A stretch of 64,000 bases of DNA from CAYLHS01 sp964496205 (GTDB lineage Bacteria > Actinomycetota > Acidimicrobiia > Spongiisociales > UBA4744), in contig CAZBXV010000001.1 in assembly GCA_964496205.1 (NCBI GenBank), positions 1 to 64,000 of the forward strand, in the 5' to 3' direction. This document shows, one piece after another, positions 50,907 to 60,401 of the stretch (positions within the stretch are counted from its first letter, which is position 1; each line of letters begins with the position of its first letter). The notes beneath the pieces are model-generated. The model was not told where the DNA came from. It saw only the letters and a program-made list of their open reading frames with translations, and searched no databases. A program made the position numbers and the translations under genes.

Positions 50907-51518
50907 TCAGACAGTCTTCGGAGGAAACGATTCCGACGATGTAGGCGGCTGCCATCGTTGCACCTCCCGCCACGATGGAGCCAGGGTGATGACCTCCGCG
51001 TGGGATGGCCGATCCACGACGAAGTGCTCCTTCGAGAGCCCCAGCAAAGCAAGGCGTGCAGCCTGAATCGGATCCATATGGGAAACAATCACCACTTCGG
51101 CCTGGCTCGCTTCCGCGGCGCGTTCGATCGCTTGTGCCATCCGCTGCCCCATCTCGGAGAGCGACTCAGGAGAGAAGGGCAGGCGCCACGGTGTCTCGAA
51201 GTATGCGGCACGCTCAACGTCGGGAATGTCCTCCCAGTGCATGCCCGCCCATCGATCGGATAGGCCCCATTCGGCGAACGCCGGATCGAGGCTCACATCG
51301 AGCCCGTGGCCGGCGGCAATCGGCGCAGCCGTCTCCATCGTCCTGTCGAGGGGCGACGACCACACCCTGGTGATCAAACGAGATGAAAGGTAGTCGGCAG
51401 ACTCCTGCGCCTGCGTCCGCCCCCGCTCGGTCAGCGGAAAACCAGGCAGACCTGCGTAGACGATCCTCTCCGGGTTTTCGACTTCCCCGTGTCTCACCAG
51501 ATGAACGAAGGTTGCCAC
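50907..51518 (-). CDS. Histidine phosphatase (phosphoglycerate mutase-like)
   Basis: The 203-residue protein has the phosphohistidine motif LVRHGEVENPERIVYAG (about 7-23), SPLDRTMETAAPIA, a FAEWGLSDRWAGM acidic segment and the second His in VVIVSHMDPIQAARLALLG. This branch includes cofactor-independent phosphatases of uncertain substrate; glycolytic mutase activity is not implied. GTG start; TAGACT lies 9 nt upstream. It follows fabF on the same strand with 28 nt between. Confidence 0.88.
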   Translation of the reverse strand: MATFVHLVRHGEVENPERIVYAGLPGFPLTERGRTQAQESADYLSSRLITRVWSSPLDRTMETAAPIAAGHGLDVSLDPAFAEWGLSDRWAGMHWEDIPDVERAAYFETPWRLPFSPESLSEMGQRMAQAIERAAEASQAEVVIVSHMDPIQAARLALLGLSKEHFVVDRPSHAEVITLAPSWREVQRWQPPTSSESFPPKTV

Positions 51519-51527
51519 AGCGTTGCG

Positions 51528-51533
51528 AGTCTA
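51528..51533 (-). promoter_or_regulatory. Candidate -10 box for the histidine phosphatase gene
   Basis: TAGACT on the minus strand lies 9 nt before the GTG, suggesting a leader of 0-2 nt. Confidence 0.45.
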
Positions 51534-51546
51534 GGGACCAGGGTCG

Positions 51547-52794
51547 TCAGCCGGCGCGACCCAGCACGAGGACGGCGTTGTGACCCCCGAAACCGAACGA
51601 ATCGCTCATCGCGACACGGACATCCGCCTCGCGGAGCTCGTTGGGCACGTAGTCGAGGTCGCACTCGGGATCGGGGTTCCGGTAGTTGATCGTCGGCGGC
51701 ACCACCCCATCCTTCATTGCGAGAAGCGTCGCAATCGCTTCGACGGCGCCCGCTCCTCCGAGCAGATGTCCAGTCATCGACTTCGTCGACGAAACCGGAA
51801 TGTCGTAGGCGCGTTCACCAAAGACGGTCTTGATGGCTGCCGTTTCGGTGACGTCATTGGCAGGTGTGGAAGTCCCGTGCGCATTGATGTAGCCGATCTC
51901 CGAAGCGTCGACACCCGAGTCGTCCAGTGCTGCACGCATCGCGCGGGCCGCCCCGTCGCCACCCGGTCGAGGCAGCGTGATGTGAAAGGCGTCAGATGAC
52001 ATGCCATAGCCGAGGATCTCCCCGTGGATATGGGCGCCACGCGCAAGGGCATGTTCTCGCTCCTCGAGCACCAGCGACCCCGCACCCTCGGACATGATGA
52101 ATCCGTCCCGCGTCGCATCGAACGGCCTGCACGCTCCCATTGGGTCGTCGTTGCGCGTGCTGAGAGCTTTCGCCTGGGCGAACGACGCAACACCGAACTC
52201 GCAGATCGGTGCTTCCGCGCCGCCGGCAACCATCACGTCGGCCGCGCCGCGTCTGATGATCTCGGTTGCGTCGCCGATCGCATTCGCGGACGCCGCACAC
52301 GCGGTCACCACACACGTGACAGGCCCCAGAAGGCCGAATCCGATGGACACATCGCCCGCTGCCATGTTCGGAATCAGACGTGTCACCGTGTACGGCGAGA
52401 TCCGATCAGGTCCTCGGGTCCGCATCGTGTCGATTCCGTCCTGCATCGAGATGAACCCTCCGATGCCGGAACCGACCACGGCGCCTGCTCTCGATCCCCC
52501 GACCGGATCGTCGCGGAGGTCGAGACCTGCATCTTGCATGGCTTGGACGGTTGCCGCGTAGAAGAACTGATCAAACCGGTCCATGCGGCGAGCAGTCCGG
52601 CGGTCCATGAACGCTTCCGGATCGAAATCCTTGACCTCACCGGCGAACCGGACCGCCAAACCCGACGCATCGAAAAGCGTGATCGGTCCGATGCCCGACC
52701 GACCAGACCGAAGCGAAGCCCAGTAGTCGTCGACTGTGTTGCCGATCGGGGTGATGACCCCGAGGCCGGTAACCACTACTCGTCGGCGATCCAT
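51547..52794 (-). CDS. fabF: 3-oxoacyl-ACP synthase II
   Basis: The 415-residue condensing enzyme has the catalytic triad: Cys in TACAASANAIGDA (about 166), His in NAHGTSTPANDVTET (about 305) and His in KSMTGHLLGGAG (about 341). It elongates acyl-ACP with malonyl-ACP. It closes the fatty-acid operon, 6 nt after acpP. Confidence 0.96.
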   Translation of the reverse strand: MDRRRVVVTGLGVITPIGNTVDDYWASLRSGRSGIGPITLFDASGLAVRFAGEVKDFDPEAFMDRRTARRMDRFDQFFYAATVQAMQDAGLDLRDDPVGGSRAGAVVGSGIGGFISMQDGIDTMRTRGPDRISPYTVTRLIPNMAAGDVSIGFGLLGPVTCVVTACAASANAIGDATEIIRRGAADVMVAGGAEAPICEFGVASFAQAKALSTRNDDPMGACRPFDATRDGFIMSEGAGSLVLEEREHALARGAHIHGEILGYGMSSDAFHITLPRPGGDGAARAMRAALDDSGVDASEIGYINAHGTSTPANDVTETAAIKTVFGERAYDIPVSSTKSMTGHLLGGAGAVEAIATLLAMKDGVVPPTINYRNPDPECDLDYVPNELREADVRVAMSDSFGFGGHNAVLVLGRAG

Positions 52795-52800
52795 CGTGAA

Positions 52801-53046
52801 TCAGGCTCCGAGCTTGGCGACCACCACGTCGACGGCCTGACCAACCGTGCCGATGTGCTCCGCCTCTTCATCGGGAATCGTTACCCCGAATTCGTCCTCG
52901 ATCGCCATCAACAGCTCGACGACGCCAAGCGAGTCGACCTCGAGATCCGTCTCGAACTTGGCGTCAGGCGCAATCTTCGATTCGTCGATGCCCAGTTCAG
53001 ACACCAGAAGAGTCTTCAGTTTTGCTTCGATTTCTGCTCGATTCAT
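52801..53046 (-). CDS. acpP: Acyl carrier protein
   Basis: The 81-residue acidic helical protein carries the phosphopantetheine Ser in DLEVDSLGVVELLMAIEDEF (about 34-53). It lies between fabG and fabF. The Shine-Dalgarno GGAGGG is about 5 nt before the ATG. Confidence 0.96.
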   Translation of the reverse strand: MNRAEIEAKLKTLLVSELGIDESKIAPDAKFETDLEVDSLGVVELLMAIEDEFGVTIPDEEAEHIGTVGQAVDVVVAKLGA

Positions 53047-53055
53047 AGTTCCCTC

Positions 53056-53796
53056 CTACAGGGTCAGTCCTCCATCCACCACGAGCACCTGGCCCGAGAT
53101 GTAAGAGGCGTTTTCCGATGCAAGATAGCCGACCGCGCTCGCGATTTCGGCCGGCGTTCCGAACCTCCCGACAGCGATGGAGCCGACCGCGGTCAACTTC
53201 ACCTCGTCGGGGAGGTCGAATGTCATGTCGGTCTCGACGAATCCGGGTGCGACGACATTCACGGTGATTCCTCGCGACCCAACCTCTTTCGCCACCGATT
53301 TCGCGAATCCGATGACTCCAGCTTTGGCGGCCGAGTAGTTCGACTGCCCGGGGTTGCCGGTGATTCCGGCCACGGATCCGACCATGACGACTCGTCCCCA
53401 CCGAGCTCGCAGCATGTGCCGAAGCGCACGCTTGGTGCACATGTAGACGGACGTGAGATTGGTGGTGATGACCTCCTGCCACACGTCGTCGTCCATTCGC
53501 GGAAGCAGAGTGTCTCGTCTGATCCCGGCGTTGTTGACGAGGATTTCGACCGGCCCAAACCTGTCGTTGACCGCCTCGAACATGACATCCACGTGCTTCT
53601 TGTCCGACACATCAGCCTGGACGGCCATCGCTGAGCCGCCCTCCGACTCGATCGTCCTGATCACGTCGAGTGCTGCGCCCTCACGCGCCCGGTAGTTCAC
53701 GGCCACAGCATGGCCCTGCCTCGCCAGTTCGAGTGCGACGGCACGGCCGATACCCCGTGACCCTCCGGTGACGAGCGCAACTCGACCCACGTTCAT
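53056..53796 (-). CDS. fabG: 3-oxoacyl-ACP reductase
   Basis: The 246-residue short-chain dehydrogenase has the NADP loop TGGSRGIGRAVALELA, NNAG, catalytic Ser in VGSVAGITGNPGQ, and YSAAK (Tyr/Lys). The C-terminus GQVLVVDGGLTL is typical of FabG. The ATG at 53796 overlaps the fabH end by 4 nt. Confidence 0.95.
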   Translation of the reverse strand: MNVGRVALVTGGSRGIGRAVALELARQGHAVAVNYRAREGAALDVIRTIESEGGSAMAVQADVSDKKHVDVMFEAVNDRFGPVEILVNNAGIRRDTLLPRMDDDVWQEVITTNLTSVYMCTKRALRHMLRARWGRVVMVGSVAGITGNPGQSNYSAAKAGVIGFAKSVAKEVGSRGITVNVVAPGFVETDMTFDLPDEVKLTAVGSIAVGRFGTPAEIASAVGYLASENASYISGQVLVVDGGLTL

Positions 53797-54872
53797 ACGC
53801 CTTTGCCGAAGAACTGGACGTTGCCGTCGAGCAACGAGAAGACGTCGCCGTCGTATCCAGGCAACTCGGCGTTGCTGGTCGACATCGGTTCCACTCGACT
53901 CCCCCACCGCACGAGGGCCGCCGCCCAGGTGAGACCGGCGCCGAATGCAGCAAACACGATGTCATCTCCCGCCTTGACCTTCCCTGCTTCGAGCGCTTCG
54001 GTCAACGCCATCGGGATCGTCGCGGCGGAGCTGTTTCCGTAGCGGCCGATGTTGATGAAGACCTGATCCTCGCTGAGTTTCAGCCGCCGAGCCGTCGCGT
54101 CGATGATTCGGATGTTGGCTTGGTGGGGAATGAGCAGGTCGACATCGTCGACGGTGAGACCGGCATCCTCGACCACCTTTGTCGCAGCTGCACCCATCGC
54201 CTTGACAGCCCGCTTGAACACCTCGGGTCCGTCCATGATCACGCCGTACTTCGACCGATCATCGCCTTGGTACCGATCCCCGGACGTGCCAACGCCCGGG
54301 ACCCAGAGAAGCGGTGCCGCTTCGCCGTCTGAACCCATTGTCGCCGACAAGAGGCCCTCGTCTTCCTCGGTGGGCTCCAGAATCACCGCACCCGCACCAT
54401 CCCCGAAGAGCACGGCCGTGTTCCGATTGGTGAAGTCGATGTAGTGGGAGAGCCGTTCGGACGCAACGAGCAGTACTCTCCGGTTGGCACCCGCGCGGAT
54501 CATCTGACCGCAGACGTTCAGTCCATAGATCCATCCAGAACAGGCGGCATTCAGGTCGAACGCTGCCGCATTGACGGCACCGAGCTTGGCTTGGAGCAGC
54601 GTCGCAGGACTCGGGATGACCGTATCACCCGTGCAGGTTGCCATGACCACCAGGTCGAGGTCGGTCGGTTCGAGACCCGCAGCAGCGAGGGCTCGGTGAG
54701 AGGCGATCAACGCCATGTCCGAGGTGGACACGTGCGAGATCCGTCGTTCCTTGATACCGGTCCGGCTGGTGATCCATTCATCGGACGTGTTGGTGAGCTT
54801 CTCGAGATCCTCGTTCGAGAGGACGGTCGGTGGGGCGTACCTGCCCCACCCGGTGATTGTGGCGTTTGTCAT
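53793..54872 (-). CDS. fabH: 3-oxoacyl-ACP synthase III
   Basis: The 359-residue initiation synthase has Cys in FDLNAACSGWIYGLNV (about 117), His in LIPHQANIRII (about 255) and Asn in NIGRYGNSSAATIP (about 285). It is about 35 residues longer than E. coli FabH because of an insertion around GDRYQGDDRSKYG (near 215) and a C-terminal extension. It starts acyl chains, probably with branched primers in this phylum. ATG at 54872 overlaps fabD by 4 nt. Confidence 0.94.
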   Translation of the reverse strand: MTNATITGWGRYAPPTVLSNEDLEKLTNTSDEWITSRTGIKERRISHVSTSDMALIASHRALAAAGLEPTDLDLVVMATCTGDTVIPSPATLLQAKLGAVNAAAFDLNAACSGWIYGLNVCGQMIRAGANRRVLLVASERLSHYIDFTNRNTAVLFGDGAGAVILEPTEEDEGLLSATMGSDGEAAPLLWVPGVGTSGDRYQGDDRSKYGVIMDGPEVFKRAVKAMGAAATKVVEDAGLTVDDVDLLIPHQANIRIIDATARRLKLSEDQVFINIGRYGNSSAATIPMALTEALEAGKVKAGDDIVFAAFGAGLTWAAALVRWGSRVEPMSTSNAELPGYDGDVFSLLDGNVQFFGKGV

Positions 54873-55795
54873 CGTTCCTCGTTCAGTTGCTGAGCGGCCG
54901 CTTTCCACGTGTCCGGGTCAGAAGCCACCAGGACGGTCGAGCCGTCAACCGTGCGTTTCGCCATGCCGGCGGTCACCTCCCCTGGTCCCACGTGCACAAA
55001 GGTGTCTACCCCCATGGCTGCGATCGATTCTGCGAATCTCACCGGCTCGACGACCTGCCGACCAAGGAGGGTCGCGAACTGGTTGTCGGCGTACGGCAAC
55101 GCCGACACGTTTGCGTATACGGGGAACCGCGGTGGCTGAGGATCCGAATCCCTCACCGCCTGTTCGACAGCAGACGCGGCCGTCGCCATGAGCGGAGAAT
55201 GGAACGCGCCGGCGACGTTGAGAGGGATCACTCGCCTGATGCCGAGATCCCGCCCGTGTTCAACGGCCCACTCGATATCGGCTGATGCACCGGCGACGAC
55301 GATCTGGCCAGGGGCATTGATGTTGGCCACCCACAGGCGTCCGCCGGCCGATCGTCGCCGTTCACACACCTCCTCAGCGGCATCCCTGTCGACACCGATG
55401 AGTGCAGCCATCCCAGATGGTTCCCGCCCCGCGGCTTCCGACATCGCCTCTCCGCGCAGTGCGACCAGGCGCAGTGCCGTGGCGTAGTCGAACACACCGG
55501 CAGCGGTCAGGGCCGTGTACTCGCCCAAGGAGTGGCCCGCGGCAGCAAAGGGTTCAACATCGATGAATTTGGAGAACTCGGACCACGTCGCGTAGCCGAT
55601 GGCGAACAAGGCGACCTGAGCGCGATCGGTCCGGGTCAAAAGCTCGTCCGGGCCTTCCAGGCAGACGTCACGAAGCGACCACCCGAGAATCTCGTCGGCA
55701 GCATCCCCCAACAGATCGGGCCGGGCCTCGAAGAGTGGGAGCCCCATACCGACGTACTGGCTGCCTTGTCCGGGAAACAGGATTGAAAAACGCAC
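54869..55795 (-). CDS. fabD: Malonyl-CoA:ACP transacylase
   Basis: The 308-residue protein begins with FPGQGSQYVGMG, has the catalytic Ser in AAGHSLGEYTALTAAG (about 94) and His in TFVHVGPGEV. It charges ACP with malonate. GTG start. It is the first gene of fabD-fabH-fabG-acpP-fabF; no acetyl-CoA carboxylase or dehydratase gene is in the operon. Confidence 0.95.
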   Translation of the reverse strand: MRFSILFPGQGSQYVGMGLPLFEARPDLLGDAADEILGWSLRDVCLEGPDELLTRTDRAQVALFAIGYATWSEFSKFIDVEPFAAAGHSLGEYTALTAAGVFDYATALRLVALRGEAMSEAAGREPSGMAALIGVDRDAAEEVCERRRSAGGRLWVANINAPGQIVVAGASADIEWAVEHGRDLGIRRVIPLNVAGAFHSPLMATAASAVEQAVRDSDPQPPRFPVYANVSALPYADNQFATLLGRQVVEPVRFAESIAAMGVDTFVHVGPGEVTAGMAKRTVDGSTVLVASDPDTWKAAAQQLNEER

Positions 55796-55923
55796 GGGTG
55801 ATATGACCCTATGCGCATTCGTACGGTTACGTCGTCCTTTCGTGACAAAACGATGCCGAGCCCAAAGCTGGACTTCGAGCCTCGCGTCGCCGTCGGCCGA
55901 GCCCGAAACCGCCCGGACGGATG

Positions 55924-56967
55924 TCAGACCGCCGACAGCCGATCGACGACCGCGAGAACACGATCCACGTCGCTGTCGTCGACGTCCTGATGGAGGGCGA
56001 AGCGAAGCAGGCCCGGCGACATATCGCCAACGAGCACTCCGTCTCGTGCGAGCTCGGCGGTGAACTCGTCGCCGCCAAATGGGAACGCGTCCGTGTCAAC
56101 GATCACCATGTTCGTCTGCACCTGGTCGAGGTCGACCGAGCCGGGGAATCTCGATGCCAGCTCCGAACCGAGCCGTTTCGCCCGTCGGTGGTCTTCACGA
56201 AGATGGTCTCTGTTTCGTAGCGCGAGCAACGCCGCTGCGGCGAGCACGCCGACTTGCCGCATCCCTCCCCCGAGGCGCTTGCGCCGAAACCTCGCTTCCT
56301 CGATCACCTCCGACGAGCCGCACAACACGGACCCGACAGGCGCACCCAGTCCCTTGGAGAAGCAGTACATCACGGTGTCCGCCTGGTCGGCGATCTCGGT
56401 GACCGGCACGCCAAGGGAGATCGCCGCGTTGAAGATTCGTGCACCGTCGAGGTGTACCGGCACAGCCAAGCTCCTTGCGGTATCCGTGGCGACCCGCATC
56501 GTCTCGAGCGGGATGACCGTGCCTCCAGTCGCCGTGAGTGGGTTCTCCCAGACCAGAAGGCGAACACGCGGAAGGTGGTAGCCGGCGCCGGCCACCGCCC
56601 TTTCGACGTCTTCAGGCAGGATGGAGCCGTCTGCCGACTCGATGGTTCGGAACTGGACTCCCGAAATGGCCGCCGCCGCACCCACCTCGTACTGACGGAC
56701 ATGGGCTTGCGCCACACAGACCGCCTCGTCGCCTGCTCGTACGAACGTGTTGATCGCCAGTTGGTTGGCCATGCTTCCCGTCGGTGTGAACACGGCCGCC
56801 TGCATTCCAATGAGTGCCGCTGCCTCCTCCTCCAATGCGTTGACGGTTGGATCCTCCCCGTATACGTCATCGCCGACCTCGGCGTCGGCCATGGCTCTGC
56901 GCATCGCCGGAGTCGGCCGGGTCACGGTATCGGAGCGGAAATCTGCTGTGCCGTCGGTGAATGCCAT
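55924..56967 (-). CDS. ltaE: Low-specificity L-threonine aldolase
   Basis: The 347-residue fold-type I PLP enzyme has DFRSDTVTRPTPAMRRAM, VGDDVYGEDPTVNALE, FTPTGSMANQLAI, HLDGARIFNAA, and the PLP Lys in YCFSKGLGAPVGS (near 197). It cleaves threonine or allo-threonine to glycine and acetaldehyde. ATG at 56967 with GGAGG 6 nt upstream. It is divergent from the glucan phosphorylase. Confidence 0.93.
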   Translation of the reverse strand: MAFTDGTADFRSDTVTRPTPAMRRAMADAEVGDDVYGEDPTVNALEEEAAALIGMQAAVFTPTGSMANQLAINTFVRAGDEAVCVAQAHVRQYEVGAAAAISGVQFRTIESADGSILPEDVERAVAGAGYHLPRVRLLVWENPLTATGGTVIPLETMRVATDTARSLAVPVHLDGARIFNAAISLGVPVTEIADQADTVMYCFSKGLGAPVGSVLCGSSEVIEEARFRRKRLGGGMRQVGVLAAAALLALRNRDHLREDHRRAKRLGSELASRFPGSVDLDQVQTNMVIVDTDAFPFGGDEFTAELARDGVLVGDMSPGLLRFALHQDVDDSDVDRVLAVVDRLSAV

Positions 56968-57022
56968 GTCTGTCCTCCGCGGCCACAGTACCCCGTTTGC
57001 CCGACACCGAGGTGCCACCGAC

Positions 57023-57028
57023 TAACCT
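57023..57028 (+). promoter_or_regulatory. Candidate -10 box for the glucan phosphorylase gene
   Basis: TAACCT lies 9 nt before the GTG start; no Shine-Dalgarno is visible. Confidence 0.45.
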
Positions 57029-57037
57029 GCGCGGCCT

Positions 57038-59185
57038 GTGATCAATCTCAACATCCCTGTTCTCGGAACGGCCGAGCTCCCGATACCTTCGGCGTTTCCT
57101 CGTCTCTACGACCTTGCCTACAACCTGTGGTGGACATGGTCCGGAGGAAGTCGTCTGTGGCGGATGATCGACGCCGACCTGTGGAGTCGCTACCACAACC
57201 CGATCGAGCTCCTCTCGGCCGTCGACCGTTCGACATGGCGCAATCTCGAGGACAGTGGCGACTTCCAGGACGCGTATGGCGAGTCCATCGCGAAGTTCGA
57301 CGAGTACATGAAAGGCAAGGGAACCTGGTGGTCGAACAACGCTCCTGAGGGTGCCGGCCCAATCGCCTATCTCTGCGCCGAGTATGGCGTCGAGAACATC
57401 CTGCCTACCTACTCAGGCGGCCTCGGCGTTCTCGCAGGCGATCATGCCAAGTCTGCGTCCGACCTGGGACTGCCGTTCGTGGCAACAGGGCTGCTGTACC
57501 GCCGCGGATACTTCAGACAGGAAGTCGATGCACTCGGCGACCAGCAGCACACCTATCCGGTGGTCGATCCAGTCCGCTTGCCCCTTCAGCAAGTTGCCGG
57601 GCCGACCGGCGGCCAACTCAAGATCGACATCGAGATGCCTGGTCGCACGGTGCGTGTTGGCGTGTGGAAGGTCCAGGTCGGCAGGGTTCCGATCCTGCTG
57701 ATGGACACCGATCTGACCGAGAACGATGACGCCGATCGTCCCATCACCCACACGCTCTATGTCCGAGGCCGGGAGATGCGGTTCGTCCAGGAGTACGTCC
57801 TGGGAGTCGGTTCGATTCGCGTGCTCGACGCATTGGGAATCGAACCAAAGGCATGGCACATCAACGAGGGTCACGCCGCCATGAGTCTTCTGGAACGGAC
57901 CGCCCGGCTAGTCGCCGAAGGGCACAGCGCCGAACAGGCAATGCACATTGTGAAATCGAACACATCGTTCACACTCCACACTCCTGTGCCGGCAGGCAAC
58001 GAAGTGTTCGACTTCCCCCTGGTCGAAAAGTACCTCAGCTCCATGCCCGGTCGCATGTCCATCGACATGGCCCGCCTGGCATCGCTAGGCGCCGCTCACG
58101 AAGGCGATGAATACCACTTCAACCTGTCGGCCCTCGCGATCCGCCTCTCGACCTACGTCAACGGAGTCAGCGCGCGCCACGGGGAGATCGTCGGCAGGGA
58201 CTGGACCCATCTGCTTTCGGGCCCTGCCTCCTCGATCACCAACGGTGTCCACCCACCCACGTGGCTCAGTCGCCCCCATCAACGGGTCCTCTCAGAGCTG
58301 TACGGCCCGAAGTGGCGCCAAGTGCTCATCGACGACCCCACAAGCATCGAGCGACTGTCGGAACTTCCCGACGAACGCCTATGGGAGATCCACGCCCGGC
58401 AGCGTCGTTTGCTCGCCAGATTTGCAAAGGGCCGAATCCTCCGTCAACGGGCTCGCCACGGAGCCTCGCCCGACGAACTGCGAGCCATCTCGAACATCCT
58501 GTCACCCGACTGGCTCACAATCGGATTCGCTCGCCGATTCGCTACATACAAACGAGCGCTGCTGCTGTTTCACAACCTCCCTTGGCTACAGGCGATCCTG
58601 ACAAATCCCGACCGTCCGGTTCAGATCCTCATCGCGGGGAAGGCTCATCCGGCCGATCAGAACGGACAAGGTCTGATTCGCCGCATCGTCGAACTCTCGA
58701 GAACGCCCGAGTTGAGTGGCCACGTCCACTTCCTGGAGAACTACGACATGCGGGTCGCCCGGTACCTGGTTCAGGGCGTCGATGTCTGGCTGAACAACCC
58801 GCGGCCACCGCTCGAAGCATCGGGCACTTCGGGAATGAAGTCGGCGATGAACGGCGGGCTCAACCTCTCGATCCTCGACGGCTGGTGGCTCGAGGGTCAC
58901 AATGGACGGAACGGCTGGGCATTCGGTCTCGAGTGGGGCAATGGGGACCACGCTGCTCAGGACAATGAAGACGCGATCGCCCTCTATCGCACGCTGCAGG
59001 ATCAAGTCGTTCCGATCTACTACGACCGAGACGAAGAGGGCATTCCGAGGGGCTGGGTCCAGAAGATGCGGGAAGCGATGCGTTCCACTCTCACCGACTT
59101 CTCGTCCGACCGAATGGTGATGGAGTACGCCCAGCAGGCATACATCCCCCTGAGTTCAGAGTCTCGACTGACGACTGACGACTGA
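57038..59185 (+). CDS. glgP: Alpha-glucan (glycogen) phosphorylase, GT35
   Basis: The 715-residue protein is of the shorter GT35 type with an N-terminal NLWWTWSGGSRLWR segment, YSGGLGVLAGDHAKSASDL, WHINEGHAAMSLLER, ITNGVHPPTWLS, and the PLP-binding region EASGTSGMKSAMNGG near 595. It releases glucose 1-phosphate from glycogen or maltodextrin. The final codons (LTTDD) come from a 7-bp tandem repeat that runs past the stop. GTG start. Confidence 0.92.
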   Translation: MINLNIPVLGTAELPIPSAFPRLYDLAYNLWWTWSGGSRLWRMIDADLWSRYHNPIELLSAVDRSTWRNLEDSGDFQDAYGESIAKFDEYMKGKGTWWSNNAPEGAGPIAYLCAEYGVENILPTYSGGLGVLAGDHAKSASDLGLPFVATGLLYRRGYFRQEVDALGDQQHTYPVVDPVRLPLQQVAGPTGGQLKIDIEMPGRTVRVGVWKVQVGRVPILLMDTDLTENDDADRPITHTLYVRGREMRFVQEYVLGVGSIRVLDALGIEPKAWHINEGHAAMSLLERTARLVAEGHSAEQAMHIVKSNTSFTLHTPVPAGNEVFDFPLVEKYLSSMPGRMSIDMARLASLGAAHEGDEYHFNLSALAIRLSTYVNGVSARHGEIVGRDWTHLLSGPASSITNGVHPPTWLSRPHQRVLSELYGPKWRQVLIDDPTSIERLSELPDERLWEIHARQRRLLARFAKGRILRQRARHGASPDELRAISNILSPDWLTIGFARRFATYKRALLLFHNLPWLQAILTNPDRPVQILIAGKAHPADQNGQGLIRRIVELSRTPELSGHVHFLENYDMRVARYLVQGVDVWLNNPRPPLEASGTSGMKSAMNGGLNLSILDGWWLEGHNGRNGWAFGLEWGNGDHAAQDNEDAIALYRTLQDQVVPIYYDRDEEGIPRGWVQKMREAMRSTLTDFSSDRMVMEYAQQAYIPLSSESRLTTDD

Positions 59186-59189
59186 CGAC
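59169..59189. repeat. Heptanucleotide tandem repeat (TGACGAC x3)
   Basis: Three perfect TGACGAC units cover the glgP stop codon. Related words occur at 170-180 (reverse), 20236-20249 and, more degenerate, 19928-19950. Confidence 0.7.
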
Positions 59190-59206
59190 TTCGAGCGAAG
59201 CTCGGC

Positions 59207-60379
59207 TCAGGCTTCTTCGAGAAACCGCTTGATGCCGCGCACAGCCTGCCGAATCCGGTGATCGTTTTCGACGAGCGCGAACCGAACGAACCCCTCGCCG
59301 TGCGGTCCAAAGCCAACACCCGGGCTCACGGCGACCTTCGCTTCCTCGAGGAGCCGAAAGGCGAACTTGAGCGAGCCCTTCTCCTCGAAGCCTTCTGGCA
59401 AGGGTGCCCACGCGAACATGGTCCCCTTTGGACGTGGAATCTCCCATCCGGCGCGTGCGAGACCATCGACCAGCGCGTCCCGGCGGGTCTTGTAGATCTC
59501 CCGTACTTCGGCCACGTAGTCATCGGCTTCGTTGAGTGCAACGATCGAGGCAATCTGGATCGGCTGGAAGGTCCCGTAGTCGAGGTATGACTTCAGTTTC
59601 GCGAGTGCCGCGATCATCTCACGGTTTCCGACGGCGAACCCGACGCGCCATCCCGCCATGGAATGGCCCTTCGTCATCGTGTACAGCTCGACACCCACGT
59701 CCTTGGCACCGGGAACCTCGAGGAGGCTTGGCGGCACATAGTCGTCGAAGTAGACGTCGGCGTAGGCGAAGTCGTGCACGAGCATCACATCGTTGTCCTT
59801 CGCGAACGCAACGAGCCGTTCGAAGAAGTCGAGGTCGACACATGACGTCGTCGGATTGTGAGGAAACGACGTCAGGATCACTCGAGGACGCGGCCATGAA
59901 TCGGAGAACACCGTTCGGAGCCCCGTGAAGAAATCCTCGCCGAGACCCAGCGGCACACGGCGGACCTCGGCTCCGGCGAGCACGGCCGCATAGATATGGA
60001 TCGGATAGCTCGGCTCGGGGACGAGTGCCACGTCACCGGGTCGCACCAGCGCCCACATCAGGTGTGCGAGACCCTCCTTGGCCCCAATCGTCGTGATGAC
60101 CTCCGTTTCGGGATCAACCTCGACGTCGAAACGCCGCCGGTAGCGATCGGCGACCGCCTTCCTCAGATTGGGGATGCCACGTGAGGCCGAGTAGCGGTGG
60201 TTTCGCGGATTCTGTGCCGCCTCAACGAGTTTGGCCACGGCAACCGGAGGAGACGGTATGTCCGGATTGCCGAACCCGAGATCGATCACATCTTCCCCAG
60301 CGCGTCGCGCCTCCCTCTTGGCCGCGTCGACCTCAGCGAAGACGTAGGGGGGCAGATCGTCGATGCGCCGAAACTTCAA
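59207..60379 (-). CDS. Class I/II aminotransferase, AlaC/DapL-like
   Basis: The 390-residue PLP enzyme of fold type I has DVIDLGFGNPDIPSP, YSASRGIPNLRKAVADRY, TIGAKEGLAHLMWAL, PEPSYPIHIYAAVLAG, SFPHNPTTSCVDL, HDFAYADVYFD and the PLP Lys in TMTKGHSMAGWRVGF (near 234). The sequence is closest in style to alanine aminotransferase AlaC and LL-DAP aminotransferase; substrate is uncertain. GGAGGTGA lies 5 nt before TTG at 60379, chosen over an overlapping GTG two codons earlier. It is last in the ROK operon. Confidence 0.87.
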   Translation of the reverse strand: MKFRRIDDLPPYVFAEVDAAKREARRAGEDVIDLGFGNPDIPSPPVAVAKLVEAAQNPRNHRYSASRGIPNLRKAVADRYRRRFDVEVDPETEVITTIGAKEGLAHLMWALVRPGDVALVPEPSYPIHIYAAVLAGAEVRRVPLGLGEDFFTGLRTVFSDSWPRPRVILTSFPHNPTTSCVDLDFFERLVAFAKDNDVMLVHDFAYADVYFDDYVPPSLLEVPGAKDVGVELYTMTKGHSMAGWRVGFAVGNREMIAALAKLKSYLDYGTFQPIQIASIVALNEADDYVAEVREIYKTRRDALVDGLARAGWEIPRPKGTMFAWAPLPEGFEEKGSLKFAFRLLEEAKVAVSPGVGFGPHGEGFVRFALVENDHRIRQAVRGIKRFLEEA

Positions 60380-60401
60380 GGTCACCTCCGTTTCGGGCAG
60401 G

